From: Monosiga brevicollis MX1
Taxonomy: Eukaryota; Opisthokonta; Choanoflagellata; Craspedida; Salpingoecidae
NCBI RefSeq assembly: GCF_000002865.3
Contig: NW_001865049.1
Span: forward strand, 6,331-70,330
Reading direction: 5' to 3'
Length of the DNA stretch: 64,000 nucleotides
Part shown: piece after piece, positions 1 to 11,085 of the stretch
Layout: every line of letters starts with the position of its first letter
Position numbering within the stretch: the stretch's first letter is position 1
Position numbers and translations under genes: made by a program
The notes under the pieces: generated by a model
Seen by the model: the letters and a program-made list of their open reading frames with translations, nothing else
Database searches by the model: none
Told to the model about the DNA's origin: nothing

Positions 1-63
1 TTTGGCTGGCATGACGAATGAAGGTAATACACATCCAAAGTATAACAAGTTGAATAGCGTTAG
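1..63. repeat. 63-bp direct repeat, left copy
   Basis: Identical to 727-789 over 63 bases. The left end coincides with the window edge, so the true repeat may be longer. Together the copies flank the zinc-finger exons with a spacing of 726 bp. Confidence 0.9.
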
Positions 64-352
64 GTGTTTGACGATTAGGAGGGCCGGTGCCGGTCGTAAC
101 AGCGGGCTCATTATGTACTGCGGGGCGATTGCTAGTCGGACCCTGCAATGCTGTTGATGGCATCTGTCTCGGCATCTTTTTCTCATGCAGATGCCGCAGG
201 TGTGATTTCAGAGTCCCTGAGCGTTCATGGCGGTAGTGGCAACCTTCCACTGGGCAATGAAAGTGGCCGTCATCCTCTCGGTACCTGACCAGCGATTTTC
301 CATGCAGCGTGATTTGCGTGCTCTTTTGATGCACCTATGTGTTCAGATATGA

Positions 353-396
<44 letters not shown>

Positions 397-524
397 AGAG
401 GGGAAGTCAGCCAGTCAGGAAGATCGACGATCCAACGTACCTGAGCAACATGCTGATCTCTCGCAATACGACTGGAAAAGATCAAGTTGCATCGCGAGCA
501 TGAGGCTTCTCGTGCCCTTGGCAT
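1..524 (-). CDS. C2H2 zinc-finger protein, partial at left edge
   Basis: Two exons can be read on the minus strand. Exon 1 (441-524) starts at an ATG and encodes 28 residues containing a Cys-x2-Cys half finger (CSRC) and a later His (DQH), then stops at a CAG/GTACGT donor. Exon 2 (from 274 down to the window edge) follows an AG acceptor at 275-276 in the same phase. It encodes a good C2H2 finger: C-x4-C (CPVEGC), 12 residues, H-x4-H (HLRHLH). The intron holds a 38-base poly-T tract on the plus strand (358-395). The frame stays open to position 1, so the C-terminus is missing. C2H2 fingers usually bind DNA; the target is unknown. The last residues before the edge are encoded inside the 63-bp direct repeat, so the tail may be spurious if another intron lies there. 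Confidence 0.5.
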
Positions 525-726
525 GCTTGAGTGGTGCAGGGTGCGTTGGAGTAGCTCGTGGCTCTTGTGAGAGAACGAAGCGGTCAAAGATTTTTGTGAT
601 TGATTTAATGCAAGCAAGAAAGAAAGTAAAACTTCATCACACTTATTTGCTGCTTGCAAGCCATCTGACAACTGTGGAGTGAGGACATGAGAGTTGTTGT
701 CATGCAAATGGGAATCGGCATGTAGT

Positions 727-789
727 TTTGGCTGGCATGACGAATGAAGGTAATACACATCCAAAGTATAACAAGTTGAATAGCGTTAG
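727..789. repeat. 63-bp direct repeat, right copy
   Basis: Exact second copy of 1-63; similarity ends abruptly after position 789. It lies upstream (minus-strand sense) of the zinc-finger start codon. Confidence 0.9.
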
Positions 790-2393
790 TATTTTATTTA
801 TTTTTTTTTTTTAACTTTTTACCTTCCCGCCCGTCCCTCACGCCACCTGTTGCGCTTCCTCTCTCCAAATCTCTCTTCTCCTGAAAGTCGACTTTCCAAA
901 CCGATCATCTTTCCCTCAACTCTTGCTGCTCTTTCAATCACACATTTTGCCAAACGCCGCCTCCCCATCCTGCTCTCTCAAATCCCTCTGTTTTGCATAC
1001 TTCCTAATTTTTACCTGATTGCCGCATCTTCATCTTCCTCTCCGCCGCTTTGTCGCTCAATTCCTACTTCACGCTCAATGATCCGGTACCGTCCTCACGC
1101 CACCTGCTTCCCATTCTCTCGACTTGTATCCTTGCACGCGTTTCAAACTTTTGCTACCTCGCCTTGATATTATAAATTGATGTCTTTCAACAATCCTTTC
1201 ACCAACGCATTAGCGGTTAGCCTCCGATCGTGTCGCTGTTAGCGGTTGCGCCGAGCCCACATGACAATAAACATTCTGAAAGTTTCGATTGAGTACCGAC
1301 AGTACAGCGCACCAAAAGCTCGAACGTTGACTTGTCATGTAAAGTTAATGGCCGCCACGACAAAAAGAACCCAAAAATTGAACAAATGCGAGCGACGGGC
1401 CATTCGCGAAGACCGAGTGACAGCCGGGCCCCTGGTCACAAGTTTCGGTGCACGTCAAAACAAATCTCACCTCACATTCTTCACGAGCTTCCGCTGCTCC
1501 CTATGGAGTCCTCGTCCACCGTTGGCCGCCCTGTGACCCGCCAGCCCCACCATGAGTATCCCCCCTCGAAACGGCCTAAAGGTGCGCTCCTCAGCCGACA
1601 CCAAATGGCAGACGGGCCCCTGGTCACAATCTCTGGCGCACGTCGAAAAAAAACACACATCGCAGTTTTCTCGCGTGCCCGGCCCTCAACATAAGGTCCT
1701 CATCCACCCGCGGGTACCCTATGACACAGCACTACCGTCGGAAACGCCCGGCGATTCGCGCGCCAAAACTCGCAAATATCACTCTTGCTTTCGTTTCTGG
1801 CAGCGGGCAACATGGATAGCATCTTCAAAAGCGGGCCTAAGATCGGTTTCTCACCTGCATTTGAGCGGGAGTGCTTCGTGCTGGATCTGACCAGGCTCCG
1901 TGGCTCTTGGGCCTAGCTAGCGCGTCCATCAGCGCACGAGCGGTTGCGGCTCTTCATGGGTCAGATCGAGGATTCGTCTTGACAACAAACGGCAGCCCAA
2001 CACGAGATCAGCAAGATGGTCCATCCATGACGGTCACGCGGCAATGTCGTTTGGCCACCCGTTCATCCCTGTCGTCGCTTGCACCTCGGCAGCACTTACC
2101 CGTCGCCCCACAACGACGACAACGCACCACCAGGAGCGCGCGCGCGCCCCGCCCATGGCCCGCTTCATCGTGGCGCGTGTCAGTGAGAAAAAAGAAAAAA
2201 ATGAAGTCAACTGCAAAGGGAAGGAAGAGAGGCATGAAGCTAATGAAGCAAAGTTTCAATTAATTGAAGCTGATCATATCCAGTCAAAGTACAAAGTCGC
2301 AGTCGATTCAGCAGTTATTGAAGATAATAAAGATGATGACATTCTGACATTCGGTTCTGTGTTCTGATTCTCAAAAGGGCTTCCTGTGTGTGT
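790..2393. other. no convincing gene
   Basis: Several overlapping plus-strand frames are open here, but none shows a recognisable domain, start context or splice pattern. A short degenerate duplication is visible: a block around 1425-1475 recurs around 1614-1660, sharing a CGGGCCCCTGGTCACAA core followed by an A-rich stretch. Confidence 0.5.
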
Positions 2394-3026
2394 TTAACGA
2401 AAACTGTCGGGGCCGACTTGGGCTTTCGCCGCACTGCGGAGCAGGATCCTCGCACTTTCAAACACAAATTCCACAAGACGCCAATGCCCATCCCCTGGAG
2501 GTAGACCAGGAACGGACGAGTACAGCCACTCGACAAACAAGTCGCGCGTTTTTAAATCCTTCAATGTCTGTACCCTCAAGTTGTAGCCCATCCGTTTTGC
2601 CAGGTCGCGCAGCCCCGGATGACAGTCCGAATAAAGGAGGAGACAGCTCAGGCCCGAATCCAGTCCTTGAGACTGCCTGCAACGGTGATTCCATGTATCC
2701 CATCCACGAATCATCCTTGGCATTTCACAAGCGTAGCAACACGTCCATTTGGGATATTTGAAGCCCACGAAACATTCACTTGTCTCGTGTCCTTCGAAGT
2801 GACACCGCTCACAACCACGATTAGATACGCATTGATCTCCAGCCTTCAGGACGGGTTTCGCCTGTCGAATGGTACATCGCATGCAGTAATCATCCATCAA
2901 CTTCAGAACGCCAATAAACTTGTCAGCCGCCGCGTAGTTCATCAGATATTTTTTTTTGTCCCCGATTTCGGCCGAAATATTGGCGCGACGTTGTGCCGAT
3001 TCGGTGGCGTAGCCGCAGCAGATACC
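2394..3026 (-). pseudogene. Cys/His-rich fragment like the C-terminus of fungal-type RecQ helicases
   Basis: An open minus-strand frame (ATG at 2942, in frame upstream to a stop near 3027) carries a run of zinc-ligand pairs: DYCMRC, then GCERCHFEGHETSEC, then TCCYACEMPRMI followed by WNHRC. This spacing (CxxC, CxxC..H..C, then a CxxC-x-P motif and an H..C) recalls the C-terminal region of subtelomeric RecQ-family helicases in fungi. That match is from memory, not a search. No helicase core precedes it intact; only a short possible motif-IV-like fragment lies further upstream on the same strand (about 3515-3610). Neighbouring frames are open but low-complexity (Ala/Thr/Ser). I read it as a remnant of a larger gene. 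It could instead be a live zinc-binding protein whose 5' exons I failed to join. Confidence 0.35.
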
Positions 3027-3212
3027 GGGGCTTCAGAGCGAGTGGTAGCAGTAGCGGCAACGGTGGCGGTGCGCGCATCACTCGATGCTGCTCGTTTTGC
3101 TGCGGGAAGACGCGACTCTGCTGCTTGCGCCGCTGTTGAAGAAGCAGCAGCTGTGCACGTGACATCCGATGCCGTTCGCTTTGATGTTGAGGGAGCAGGG
3201 CTGGTAGCAATG

Positions 3213-3282
3213 CCGTTGTATTGGACTACAAGCATAGAGGTATGTCCAGAAGCTGCTGGAACACTCTGGAAGATATCAGTCC
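3213..3282 (+). repeat. inverted repeat arm A (helicase-like fragment)
   Basis: About 70 bp that match, at roughly 80% identity, the opposite strand of 3528-3600. On this strand it reads TTSIEVCPEAAG; the other arm reads TTSVDACPEATG. Confidence 0.7.
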
Positions 3283-3527
3283 AGGATGATGTCTGATGAT
3301 CCTTGACGTCGCTCGTCAAGGAAGCCTATAGAACATCGTGATGGTTCCTGCCATCCGGATATAAGTACGGTCCTGTAGACAGGAAGGCATCTTTACTTTG
3401 AACCTTTCCTGTTTGTATTTCCGATGTTTGTCACCTTGACTTTTCGACTGCAATTTTGCAGAATATGAAAGAGTGCAGTCATTTTGTTTCATCTGACGAG
3501 GTTGCTCTGAGCTATTATTGTATTGTG

Positions 3528-3600
3528 CATCCTGCTAGGACTGGTATCTTCCAGGGTGATCCAGTAGCTTCTGGGCATGCGTCTACGCTTGTAGTGCAAT
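3528..3600 (-). repeat. inverted repeat arm B (helicase-like fragment)
   Basis: Inverted partner of 3213-3282, separated by about 245 bp. In minus-strand frame it reads GERVIYCTTSVDACPEATG, which resembles helicase motif IV (a VIYC-type strand). It abuts the edge of the segmental duplication that begins near 3620. Confidence 0.7.
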
Positions 3601-3619
3601 AGATCACGCGCTCACCAAG

Positions 3620-6600
3620 GGCTTGTAGATCTTGAATATTGAACAATTGAGGACCCACGCGCCAGCCGACGCTATATAGAACAGCAGCAGCGCACCGCCA
3701 GCGTCTGACCTGCTCCGCATGAATCAAGCCTTGGACTGGCGCCACGGTGAAATCCGATGAGAACAAGATAATGCGAACAATGTCATGGGAATCAGGTTCG
3801 CACCATAGGGATTTGAAGTTTGGTAGGAGCAAGGGTTACGGGTTGCGCCCAATAGCTCTGCAATCAGCTATAAAGTGAAACAGATTCATCGGTAAGCAAG
3901 ATTGCCTCTGAAATTAGTACGACGAAACAAAAAAAAGCCCCACCTCCAGCCTGATGCGACTGTCGCTAAGGAGCAGATCCAAGGGCCGTGCACCCGTCTA
4001 CCACAGCAGGTCATCAGGAATCAATCACAGGTGCAGCAGAAGCACGGCATCGTGGTGAAAAGCTTACAAGATTTCTCGCATCTGGGTCAGCACCGTGTTG
4101 CAAGAGTTGCTGGACACTCTTTCGGCAGGAATGCGAGGCAGTGCTGGCTACATGGAGCGGCGTTTGGCCGTCCTATATCATAATCAAACTTCGGAAACAT
4201 GAGGCCCGTCTTCACGTCTCTTTTTTGTTGTTGTTTTTTTTTGGGGGGGTTCGGGGTTGGGTGAGTGGGTGGGGTGAGCGTCGAGTGTGCCTGAGTAAAA
4301 CCAAACAAAATGCCACTAGAAGCCGCTTGAGCTGGCCAAAGCAAAGTGGGGGCAGGGAGCACTGACAACGAGCAGACGGAAAACGGAAAGAAAAGGGAAA
4401 GCAGGAGAGAAGAATAGGAGCAGGAGACAGAACGGACGCGAACAGTGGGCAGGGTGTAGAGGAGCGAGGGACGGAAAAAAGGCGAAGAGCAGCAGGGGCA
4501 GCCAGAGGAGGGAGAGAAAGAGGGTGGTACTGTACTGACCTTGTTCTTGGCTTCAGCATCAACGCCGTGCTGCAACAGCATCCCCACCACCTTGACATCA
4601 CCATTCCCGCAGGCCCAGTGCAGTGGTGTTATGCCAACCTGTAGAATGATGCGGTACAGCCGTCATCATCATCATTATCATCATCATGTGATGCACTGTA
4701 GGTATACCATCATATAGGGTGTGAAGGGGGGGAGGGAGGCATGGTACTGACGCTGTCCTTGGCTTGAGCATCAAAACCGTGCTTCAACAGCATCGCCACC
4801 ACCTTGACATGACTGTTATCGCAGGCATAGTACAGTGGTGATTGACCCCACTGTGGGATGTTACATCACGACATATTATAGGTACAGCATCATCATTATC
4901 TTCATGTAGAACACGTGTGCCATCAAAGGGTAAATAGTGGAAGAAGGAGATATGGTACTGACGTTGTCCTTGGCATCAGTATCGTGCTTCAACAGCATCT
5001 CCACCACCTTGACATGACCGTGATAGCAGGCATAGTGCAGTGGTGTTTGGCCACGCTGGGTGATGCATCGGCATGACGCAGCATCTTCAGCATCCTCACG
5101 TGATACACTGTAGGTGTACCATCATTTAGGGGTGAAGGGGGGAAAGAGAAAGTGCTGTACTGACCTTGTTCTTGGCTTCAGCATCAACGCCGTGGTTCAA
5201 CAGCATCTCCATCACCTTGACATGACCGTCGTGGCAGGCCCAGTGCAGTGGTGTTTGGGCATTCTGTGGGAGGATGCGTCAGCACGACGTACAGGTCCAG
5301 CATCTTCATCATCATCACGTGATACAGGTGCAGCATCATACAGGGGGCACTGTACTGACGTCGTCCTCGGCTTCAGCGTCAGCACCGTGCTTCAACAACA
5401 TCTCCACCACCTTGACATGACCGTAATAGCTGACATAGTGCAGTGGTGCTTGAGCAACCTGTTTGATGCATCATCAGCATCATCATCATCATCTTGTGGT
5501 ACAGGTGCACCATCATAGGGGGGGGGTAAAGGGGTGAGGAGGGAGATGTACTGTACTGACCTTGTTCTTGGCGTTAGTATCAGCACCGTGCTTCAACAAC
5601 ATCTCCACCACCTTGACATGACCCCTTTGGCAGGCCCAGTGCAGTGGTGTTTTGTCATCCTGTGGGATCGTGTATCAGCATGACGTACAGGTACATCATC
5701 ATCATCATGTGGTACAGGGTACCATCATATAGGGGGTAAAGGGGGGGGGGGGGGGAGGTATGGTACTGACGATGTTCTTGGCTTCAGCATCAACGCCGAG
5801 CTTCAACAGCATCTCCACCACCTTGACATGACCCCTTTGGCAGGCATCGTGCAGCGGTGTTTTGCCATCCTGTGGGACGATGCATCAGCATGACATACAA
5901 GGACATCATCATTATCATCATCTTCATGTGGTACAGGTGTCCATATAGGGGGGTAAAGGGGGAAGAGGAAGGTACTGTGCTGACCTTGTTCCTGGCATTA
6001 GCATCAGCACCGTGCTTCAACAGCGTCTCCACCACCTTGATATGACCGTAACTGCAGGTTCTGTGCAGTGGTGTATAGCCATCCTGTGGGATGATGCAAA
6101 TATGCAGTATATTATGTGCCATGTCATACCATATTCATTGTCATATTCAAAATTTTACCAATATCACACAACATCATACCAAACAGCCTACGTACCCAAT
6201 CATCCTTGAATTTGGCAGCATCTCGAATACGTTGTTGGTCCCAACTGGTCAACAACTGCAGCGCCTCTTGTGGGTCTGATGAACAACACGCATCCCACAA
6301 CTGCTCTCCATCATGACTCATGGTAACGGTATCTCTCTTTTCACCATCCGCTTCAGAACCGCTTTTTTGCTTCTCTATCCTTCATGAGCCCCCTCGCAGC
6401 ACAACTCGTCTGACAACTCAAAATCCAAAACGGCAGCCGGTCAGTGGAACCGGCTCTTCTCTGCCTGATGCGCCAAGGGACTTACCACTGGCGAACAGTT
6501 TTGGGCGACAAGGGCGAGTACAACTGTACTTGGTTGCCCAAGCACACGCTGTCGAGTTTGAGCTGCACTCACACCAGGGTCAGAAAAAAGTGGCAGCGAT

Positions 6601-6980
6601 GCTCTCAATCTATCGTGCTGGCGTCACCACAACAGGAGGGTTCCGTACCAAGCACAAGCGATCAAGCACCACACACAAAGCAAGACACGTCAAGCAACCC
6701 CCATGTCGATGTCGATACCGATGCCAAAGCCAAAGAGAGGCAAGCAGAAGAGATGAAAGCAGAAGAGACAAAAGCAGAAGAGTTGACGAACAGAGCTCTG
6801 AAGGAAAATGCATAGAACACAACACTTGTTCCAAACTTTTTTTTCTCTCTCCTCTCTTGTTTTGAAGCGTCAAGACGTCATACAAGCACATCCGATCTGC
6901 TTTCAAAGCGCCACATAAACCGGAGCTGAATAGTGCCTCTTCGCCAGCCGTGGCAGCTGGTCAAAATTCAGAGCTCGTTG
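3620..6980. repeat. segmental duplication, unit A
   Basis: Matches 7498-10475 in the same orientation. Non-coding parts are alignable: 3625-4190 against 7498-8080 at close to 90% by eye. The 500-600 bp upstream of each start codon also aligns, with shared CTCATGAGCCCCCTC and CAGAAAAAAGTGGCAGCGATG blocks. The middle differs in the number of ankyrin exon/intron modules. Confidence 0.8.
3724..6321 (-). CDS. ankyrin-repeat protein A (12 exons, about 404 aa)
   Basis: Exons in coding order: 6196-6321, 5985-6083, 5771-5869, 5561-5659, 5360-5458, 5165-5263, 4963-5055, 4752-4850, 4540-4638, 4068-4172, 3944-3997 and 3724-3867 (stop). Exon 1 encodes a 42-residue cap starting [13 protein letters not shown]. 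Exons 2-9 each encode exactly one ankyrin repeat (pattern xGxTPLHxAC..[21 protein letters not shown]). Seven are 99 bp and one is 93 bp. Exon 10 (105 bp) is a diverged repeat; exons 11-12 form the tail. All exons are phase 0 at both ends. Donors are nearly invariant (GTCAGTACAGTACC) and the 96-115 bp introns carry CAT/ATG trinucleotide runs. Ankyrin stacks bind proteins; no catalytic domain is seen. The last three exons are supported by their strict conservation of length and phase in the neighbouring copy. Confidence 0.85.
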
Positions 6981-7605
6981 GTGACCTGCTTTATCGCTGC
7001 CGAATAGATCAGACATATCCCCAACCAGCTGCGAGCAGCCATCTCCGACGGCGAGCCAGCGAGCCAACTCGATTTCTTGGGAGGCAAGCCACGTGATCGC
7101 GCTCATCATGATTGTTGGCCAGTTGTGCATTCCAGAGTAGATGGCGGGGCGAGCGTGAGGTGCGCTCATGACGACGGTGCTTCTTGTGCTTCTTCTTTGT
7201 GCTGACTGTCTTGGCTGCCTTGCGATGGAATGGATCGCTGAGCGTTGAGAACACTTTCAATGAAGGAAAAAGGAAGTGTAAAAGCGAACACTTTCAAGGA
7301 AGGAAATAAGGAAGTGTAAGAGCGAGCAACAGACACGCATCGACTGCACTCTTCTGCTTCAGACATTCGGCAAAGCCCACCCGGCACATTTGACTTCATT
7401 CTCTGTTTGTATACCGATCGACAAGCCAACCACAAGCACCCATTTCAACTCGCAGGTGTAATTCGAGCGGCGGACGTTCGAGCGGCCTGGCAGTCACAAA
7501 GGGTTTGTAGATCTTGAATATTGAACAATTGAGGATCCACGCGCCAGCCGACGCTACAGAGCACAGCAGCAGCGCGCCGCCACCGTCTGACCTGCTCCGC
7601 ATGAA
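6322..7605. other. upstream region of ankyrin gene A; no convincing gene
   Basis: The first 550 bp are homologous to the region upstream of ankyrin gene B, so they are probably shared 5' flank or promoter. An open plus-strand frame (6444-6815) ends in Glu/Ala/Lys repeats, but its counterpart at gene B does not keep a clean equivalent, so I do not call it. A roughly 37-bp unit around AACACTTTCAAGGAAGGAAA is tandemly repeated at about 7250-7325. Confidence 0.5.
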
Positions 7606-8849
7606 TCAAACCTTGGACTGGCACCACGGTGAAATCCGATGAGAACATGACATTGCCAACAATGTCATGGGAATCAGGATCGCACCATAGGGATTTGAAG
7701 TTTGGTAGGAGCAAGGGGTACGGATTGTGCCCAATAGTTCTTCAATCAGCTATAAGGTGAAGCAGATTCATCGGTAAGCAAGCTTTCCTCTGCAATCGAT
7801 ACCAAAAATAAAAACGGCCCACCTCCAGCCTGATGCGACTGTCGCGAAGGAGCAGATCCAAGGGCCGTGCACCTCCCTGCCACAGCAGGTCATCAGAAAT
7901 CAGTCGCAGATGCAGCAGAAGAGCAGAAGAGGTACGGCATCGTGCTCAGAAGGCTTACAATGTCTGTCACATCCGGGTCGGCGCCGTGCCGCAAGAGTTG
8001 CTGGATGCCCTGTCGGCGAGCAGAGAAGGCAATGCAGGCTACATGGAGCGGCGTTCGGCCGAACTATATCATAATCAATATGTTTGGAAATATGAGTCAC
8101 GTTTTCATTTTTATTTTTTTTGTTTGCGTGAGTGGGTGGGGTTGAGCGTCGAGAGTGCCGGGGTAAAGCTTAAGAAAAAAGCATTGAACGCCGCTTGAGC
8201 GCGCGAGAGAGGCAAAGGCGCGATGGCAAGAGATGGGGTAGTGCTCGGTTTGAAGACACAACATCAGAACAGGGACGCAGGCGGAAGATACAGCGAAACG
8301 AAGCGGGGTGCAGGGGCCAGCGACAACGGGCGGACGGAAATCGGGGGAAGAAGAGGGATAGCGGGAAAGAAGAAAAGGAGCCAGAGGAAGAACGTACGAG
8401 CGTAGCGAGGAACGGCGCAAAGGCGACGGGCAGCGGGAGCAGGAGCAGCAGCAAAGCGGAAAGAAGGAGGAGGGGGTACTGTACTGACCTTGTTCTTGGC
8501 TTGAGCGTCAGCACCATGCACCAGTAGCATCTCCACCACCTTGTCATGACTGTTTTGGCAGGCAATGTGCAGTGGTGTTTGGCAAGTCTGTGGATGATAC
8601 ATCAGCATGATGTACAGGTACAGCATCATCGTCATCATGTGGCATAGGTGTACCATCAGACGGAGGGGTAAAAGGAGGAAAAGGGAGGTACTGTACTAAC
8701 GAGGTCCTTGGCTTCAACATCGACACCGTGCTTCAACAACATCTCCACCACCTTGACAGGACCGCTATAGCAGGCCTCGTGCAGTGGTGTAAAGCCATCC
8801 TGTGGGATGATGCATCAGCATGACGTACAGGTACAGCATCATCATCATT

Positions 8850-8890
<41 letters not shown>

Positions 8891-9477
8891 GTGGTACAGG
8901 TGAACCATCGTAGCGGGGTTGGGGAAGGTACTGTACTGACGATGTTCTTGGCTTCAGCATCAACACCTTGCTTCAACAGCATCTCCACCACCTTGTCATG
9001 ACCGTTAGCGCAGGCATTGTGCAGTGGTGTAACGCCAAGCTGTGGGATGATGCATCAGCATGACGTACAGGTACAGCATCATTGGGGTACAAGTGCACCA
9101 TCATAGGCGGGGTGAAGGGGGAAGAGGGAGGTACTGTACTGACGTTGCTCTTTGCTGTAGCATCAACACCGTGCTTCACCAACAACTCCACCACCTTGTC
9201 TTGACCCCAATTGCAGGCCCAGTGCAGTGCCGTTTGGTCACCCTGTGGGATGATGATACAAACATGCAGCATGTTATACCATAACGTCACTGTATCTAGT
9301 AACTTTTTTGAAAAGTGTAGTATCACACATCGTCATACCAAACAGCATACGTACCATATCTTTGTATTGGGCAGCATCTCGAATACGTTGTGGGTCCCAA
9401 CTGGTCACCAGCTGCAGCGCCTTGTGTGGATTGAATGAATAACACGCCTTCAACAGCTGCTTTCCATCTTCACTCAT
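7606..9477 (-). CDS. ankyrin-repeat protein B (8 exons, about 273 aa)
   Basis: Tandem paralogue of the gene at 3724-6321. Exons in coding order: 9355-9477 (cap starting MSEDGKQLLKACY), 9144-9242, 8941-9039, 8701-8799, 8489-8587, 7959-8063, 7823-7876 and 7606-7749 (stop). Four 99-bp exons each encode one 33-residue ankyrin repeat; the 105, 54 and 144 bp tail exons match copy A in length and phase. Every exon is phase 0 at both ends. Donors are GTCAGTACAGTACC-like (one GTTAGTACAG) and the acceptors read CCCACAG or CCACAG before the repeat exons. The intron at 8820-8890 contains a long CAT run. Copy B has four canonical repeat exons against eight in A, so modules were gained or lost after duplication. 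Function beyond protein binding cannot be told. Confidence 0.85.
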
Positions 9478-9975
9478 CGTAACGGTCTCTCTCTCTCTCT
9501 CTATTCACCAGCTTCTTCTTGTTTCTCGAATCACCACCAATCTCATGAGCCCCCTCCAAGTACAACTCGTCTGACAACCCAAAATTCGGGATTCGACAGG
9601 CGCGTCGTTTCCAAAACGGCAGCCAGTTCGCAGGCTTTTGCTCTTCGTTGCCGGACGCGCCAAGCGACTCGCCTCTGCTCGATAGTTCTGGGTGACATTC
9701 ACGAGGACAGGTCCGCTTGCTTGCTCAAGCGCACGCTGACGACTGTGAAGTGTGATCAGTGACCCCACAAAAACAGAAAAAAGTGGCAGCGATGCTCTCG
9801 ACAAAAAAGGATCCAGCGTCACCACAAGTCCCGATCAAGAGAGCCCGTAGCAAGCACAAGTGATCAAGCGCCGCACACAAAGCAAGGCACGCCCAGCAGC
9901 CTGCCGATGCCGATGCCGATGTCAAAGAGGAGGAAAAAGCAAATGTGAATGAGTGAAGAAGAAGCAAAAAACACA

Positions 9976-10350
9976 CACTCTCTGTCTCTCGGTCTCTCTG
10001 TCTCTGTCTCTTTCTTTTTCTCTCTTTCTCTGTCTCTCTCTATCTCTCTCTCTTTCTCTCTCTCTCTTTCTGTCTCTGTGTCTCTGTGTCTCTGTGTCTC
10101 TCTGTCTCTCTGTGTTCTCTCTCTCTCTGTCTCTCTCTCTGTCTCTCTCTCTGTCTCTCTGTCTCTCTGTCTGTCTCTCTCTCTGTCTCTCTGTCTCTCT
10201 GTCCCTCTGTCTCTCTGTCTCTCTGTCTCTCTCTCAAACTCTGTCTCTTTGTCCCTCTGTCTCTCTCTCTCTCAAACTCTCTTTCTATCTCTCAAACTCT
10301 CTCTCTCAAATTCTCTCTCTCAAACTCTCTCTCAAAATCTCTCTTTTTTT
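9976..10350. repeat. compound CT/CTG microsatellite
   Basis: About 375 bp of CTCTCTGT-type and CTCTCAAA-type simple repeat. It yields long Ser/Leu open frames that are not genes. Confidence 0.95.
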
Positions 10351-11085
10351 TTTCTGTCATTCTGAAGAAGTCATGCAAATTCCGAAAGCGCCATAAAGCT
10401 GGGGCTTGTACGGGCGTGTGCTGGCCCTTTGCCGGCCATGACAGCTGGAAATAATTTCAAGACCCTTACGAGCAGGCTCCGAAGCACCGCAAAACTGGGG
10501 CTTGTACGTACGACGTGTACTGTCCCTTTTCCACCTCCCTGCTACCCCCGCAGCCAACCGGGCCCAAGCCACCCTGCTTCCGCCCAAGAGCCACGTCCAA
10601 TTCTGTTCAGATTCTTCTTCATCATGGTCAGTGGCAGCAGCAACATGGCCAGGGATGGCATGCATGAGCTGTTTGCGGTGAGACTCGGGGATCGAGAGGA
10701 CATGGCCATGGATTGGGATGAGAAAATTCCAAAAAAAACAAATTGGTTTACGTGTTCGATTCGTAATTCTTGAAAGCAAGTGCAAAGCACCATGCCAGAC
10801 CAACGCCCAGATCTTGCATCGCCGCAATTATGTGCTTGGGTCAGCGAGACCTGGGGCTAGAGCCAGAGGCAGAGGGTTGGGACTAGGATAGGTTGGGATT
10901 CACACGAGCAACAGGAAATCATCAAAGCAACTACAAAAAATAGGGTGACACCTGCACTCTCTGCCAAGGACAGCTTTGACGGGACTGGAGAAACGTGTCT
11001 AGTCGGTCCGATTGAGACGTCGTGCAAAGAGAGGCAAAAGGGATTGCTTTGTTCGATGGAATTAAATGTTGAGCGCCAGCAAAAA
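10351..11085. other. intergenic, nothing recognised
   Basis: An imperfect internal duplication around CTGGGGCTTGTACG is present (10400 and 10496). Open frames lack domain signals. Confidence 0.5.

Larger units (their letters stand above)
7498..10475. repeat. segmental duplication, unit B
   Basis: Second copy of the block at 3620-6980. Similarity continues past gene B's promoter to around 10475: the GAAAGCGCCATAAAGC stretch at 10381 parallels 6905. A CT-rich microsatellite is inserted between. Confidence 0.8.

Noticed and set aside
6444-6815. plus-strand frame ending in Glu/Ala/Lys repeats
   Set aside because: The homologous region upstream of ankyrin gene B does not keep the same reading frame, so it is more likely shared promoter sequence.
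7445-7714. minus-strand frame (NFKSLWCDPDSHDIV) conserved between the two ankyrin units
   Set aside because: Overlaps the terminal ankyrin exon in another frame; the exon with conserved 144-bp length, splice site and stop in both copies is the better reading.
9949-10396. long Ser/Leu open frames over the CT-rich block
   Set aside because: Translation of a microsatellite, open in several frames at once.
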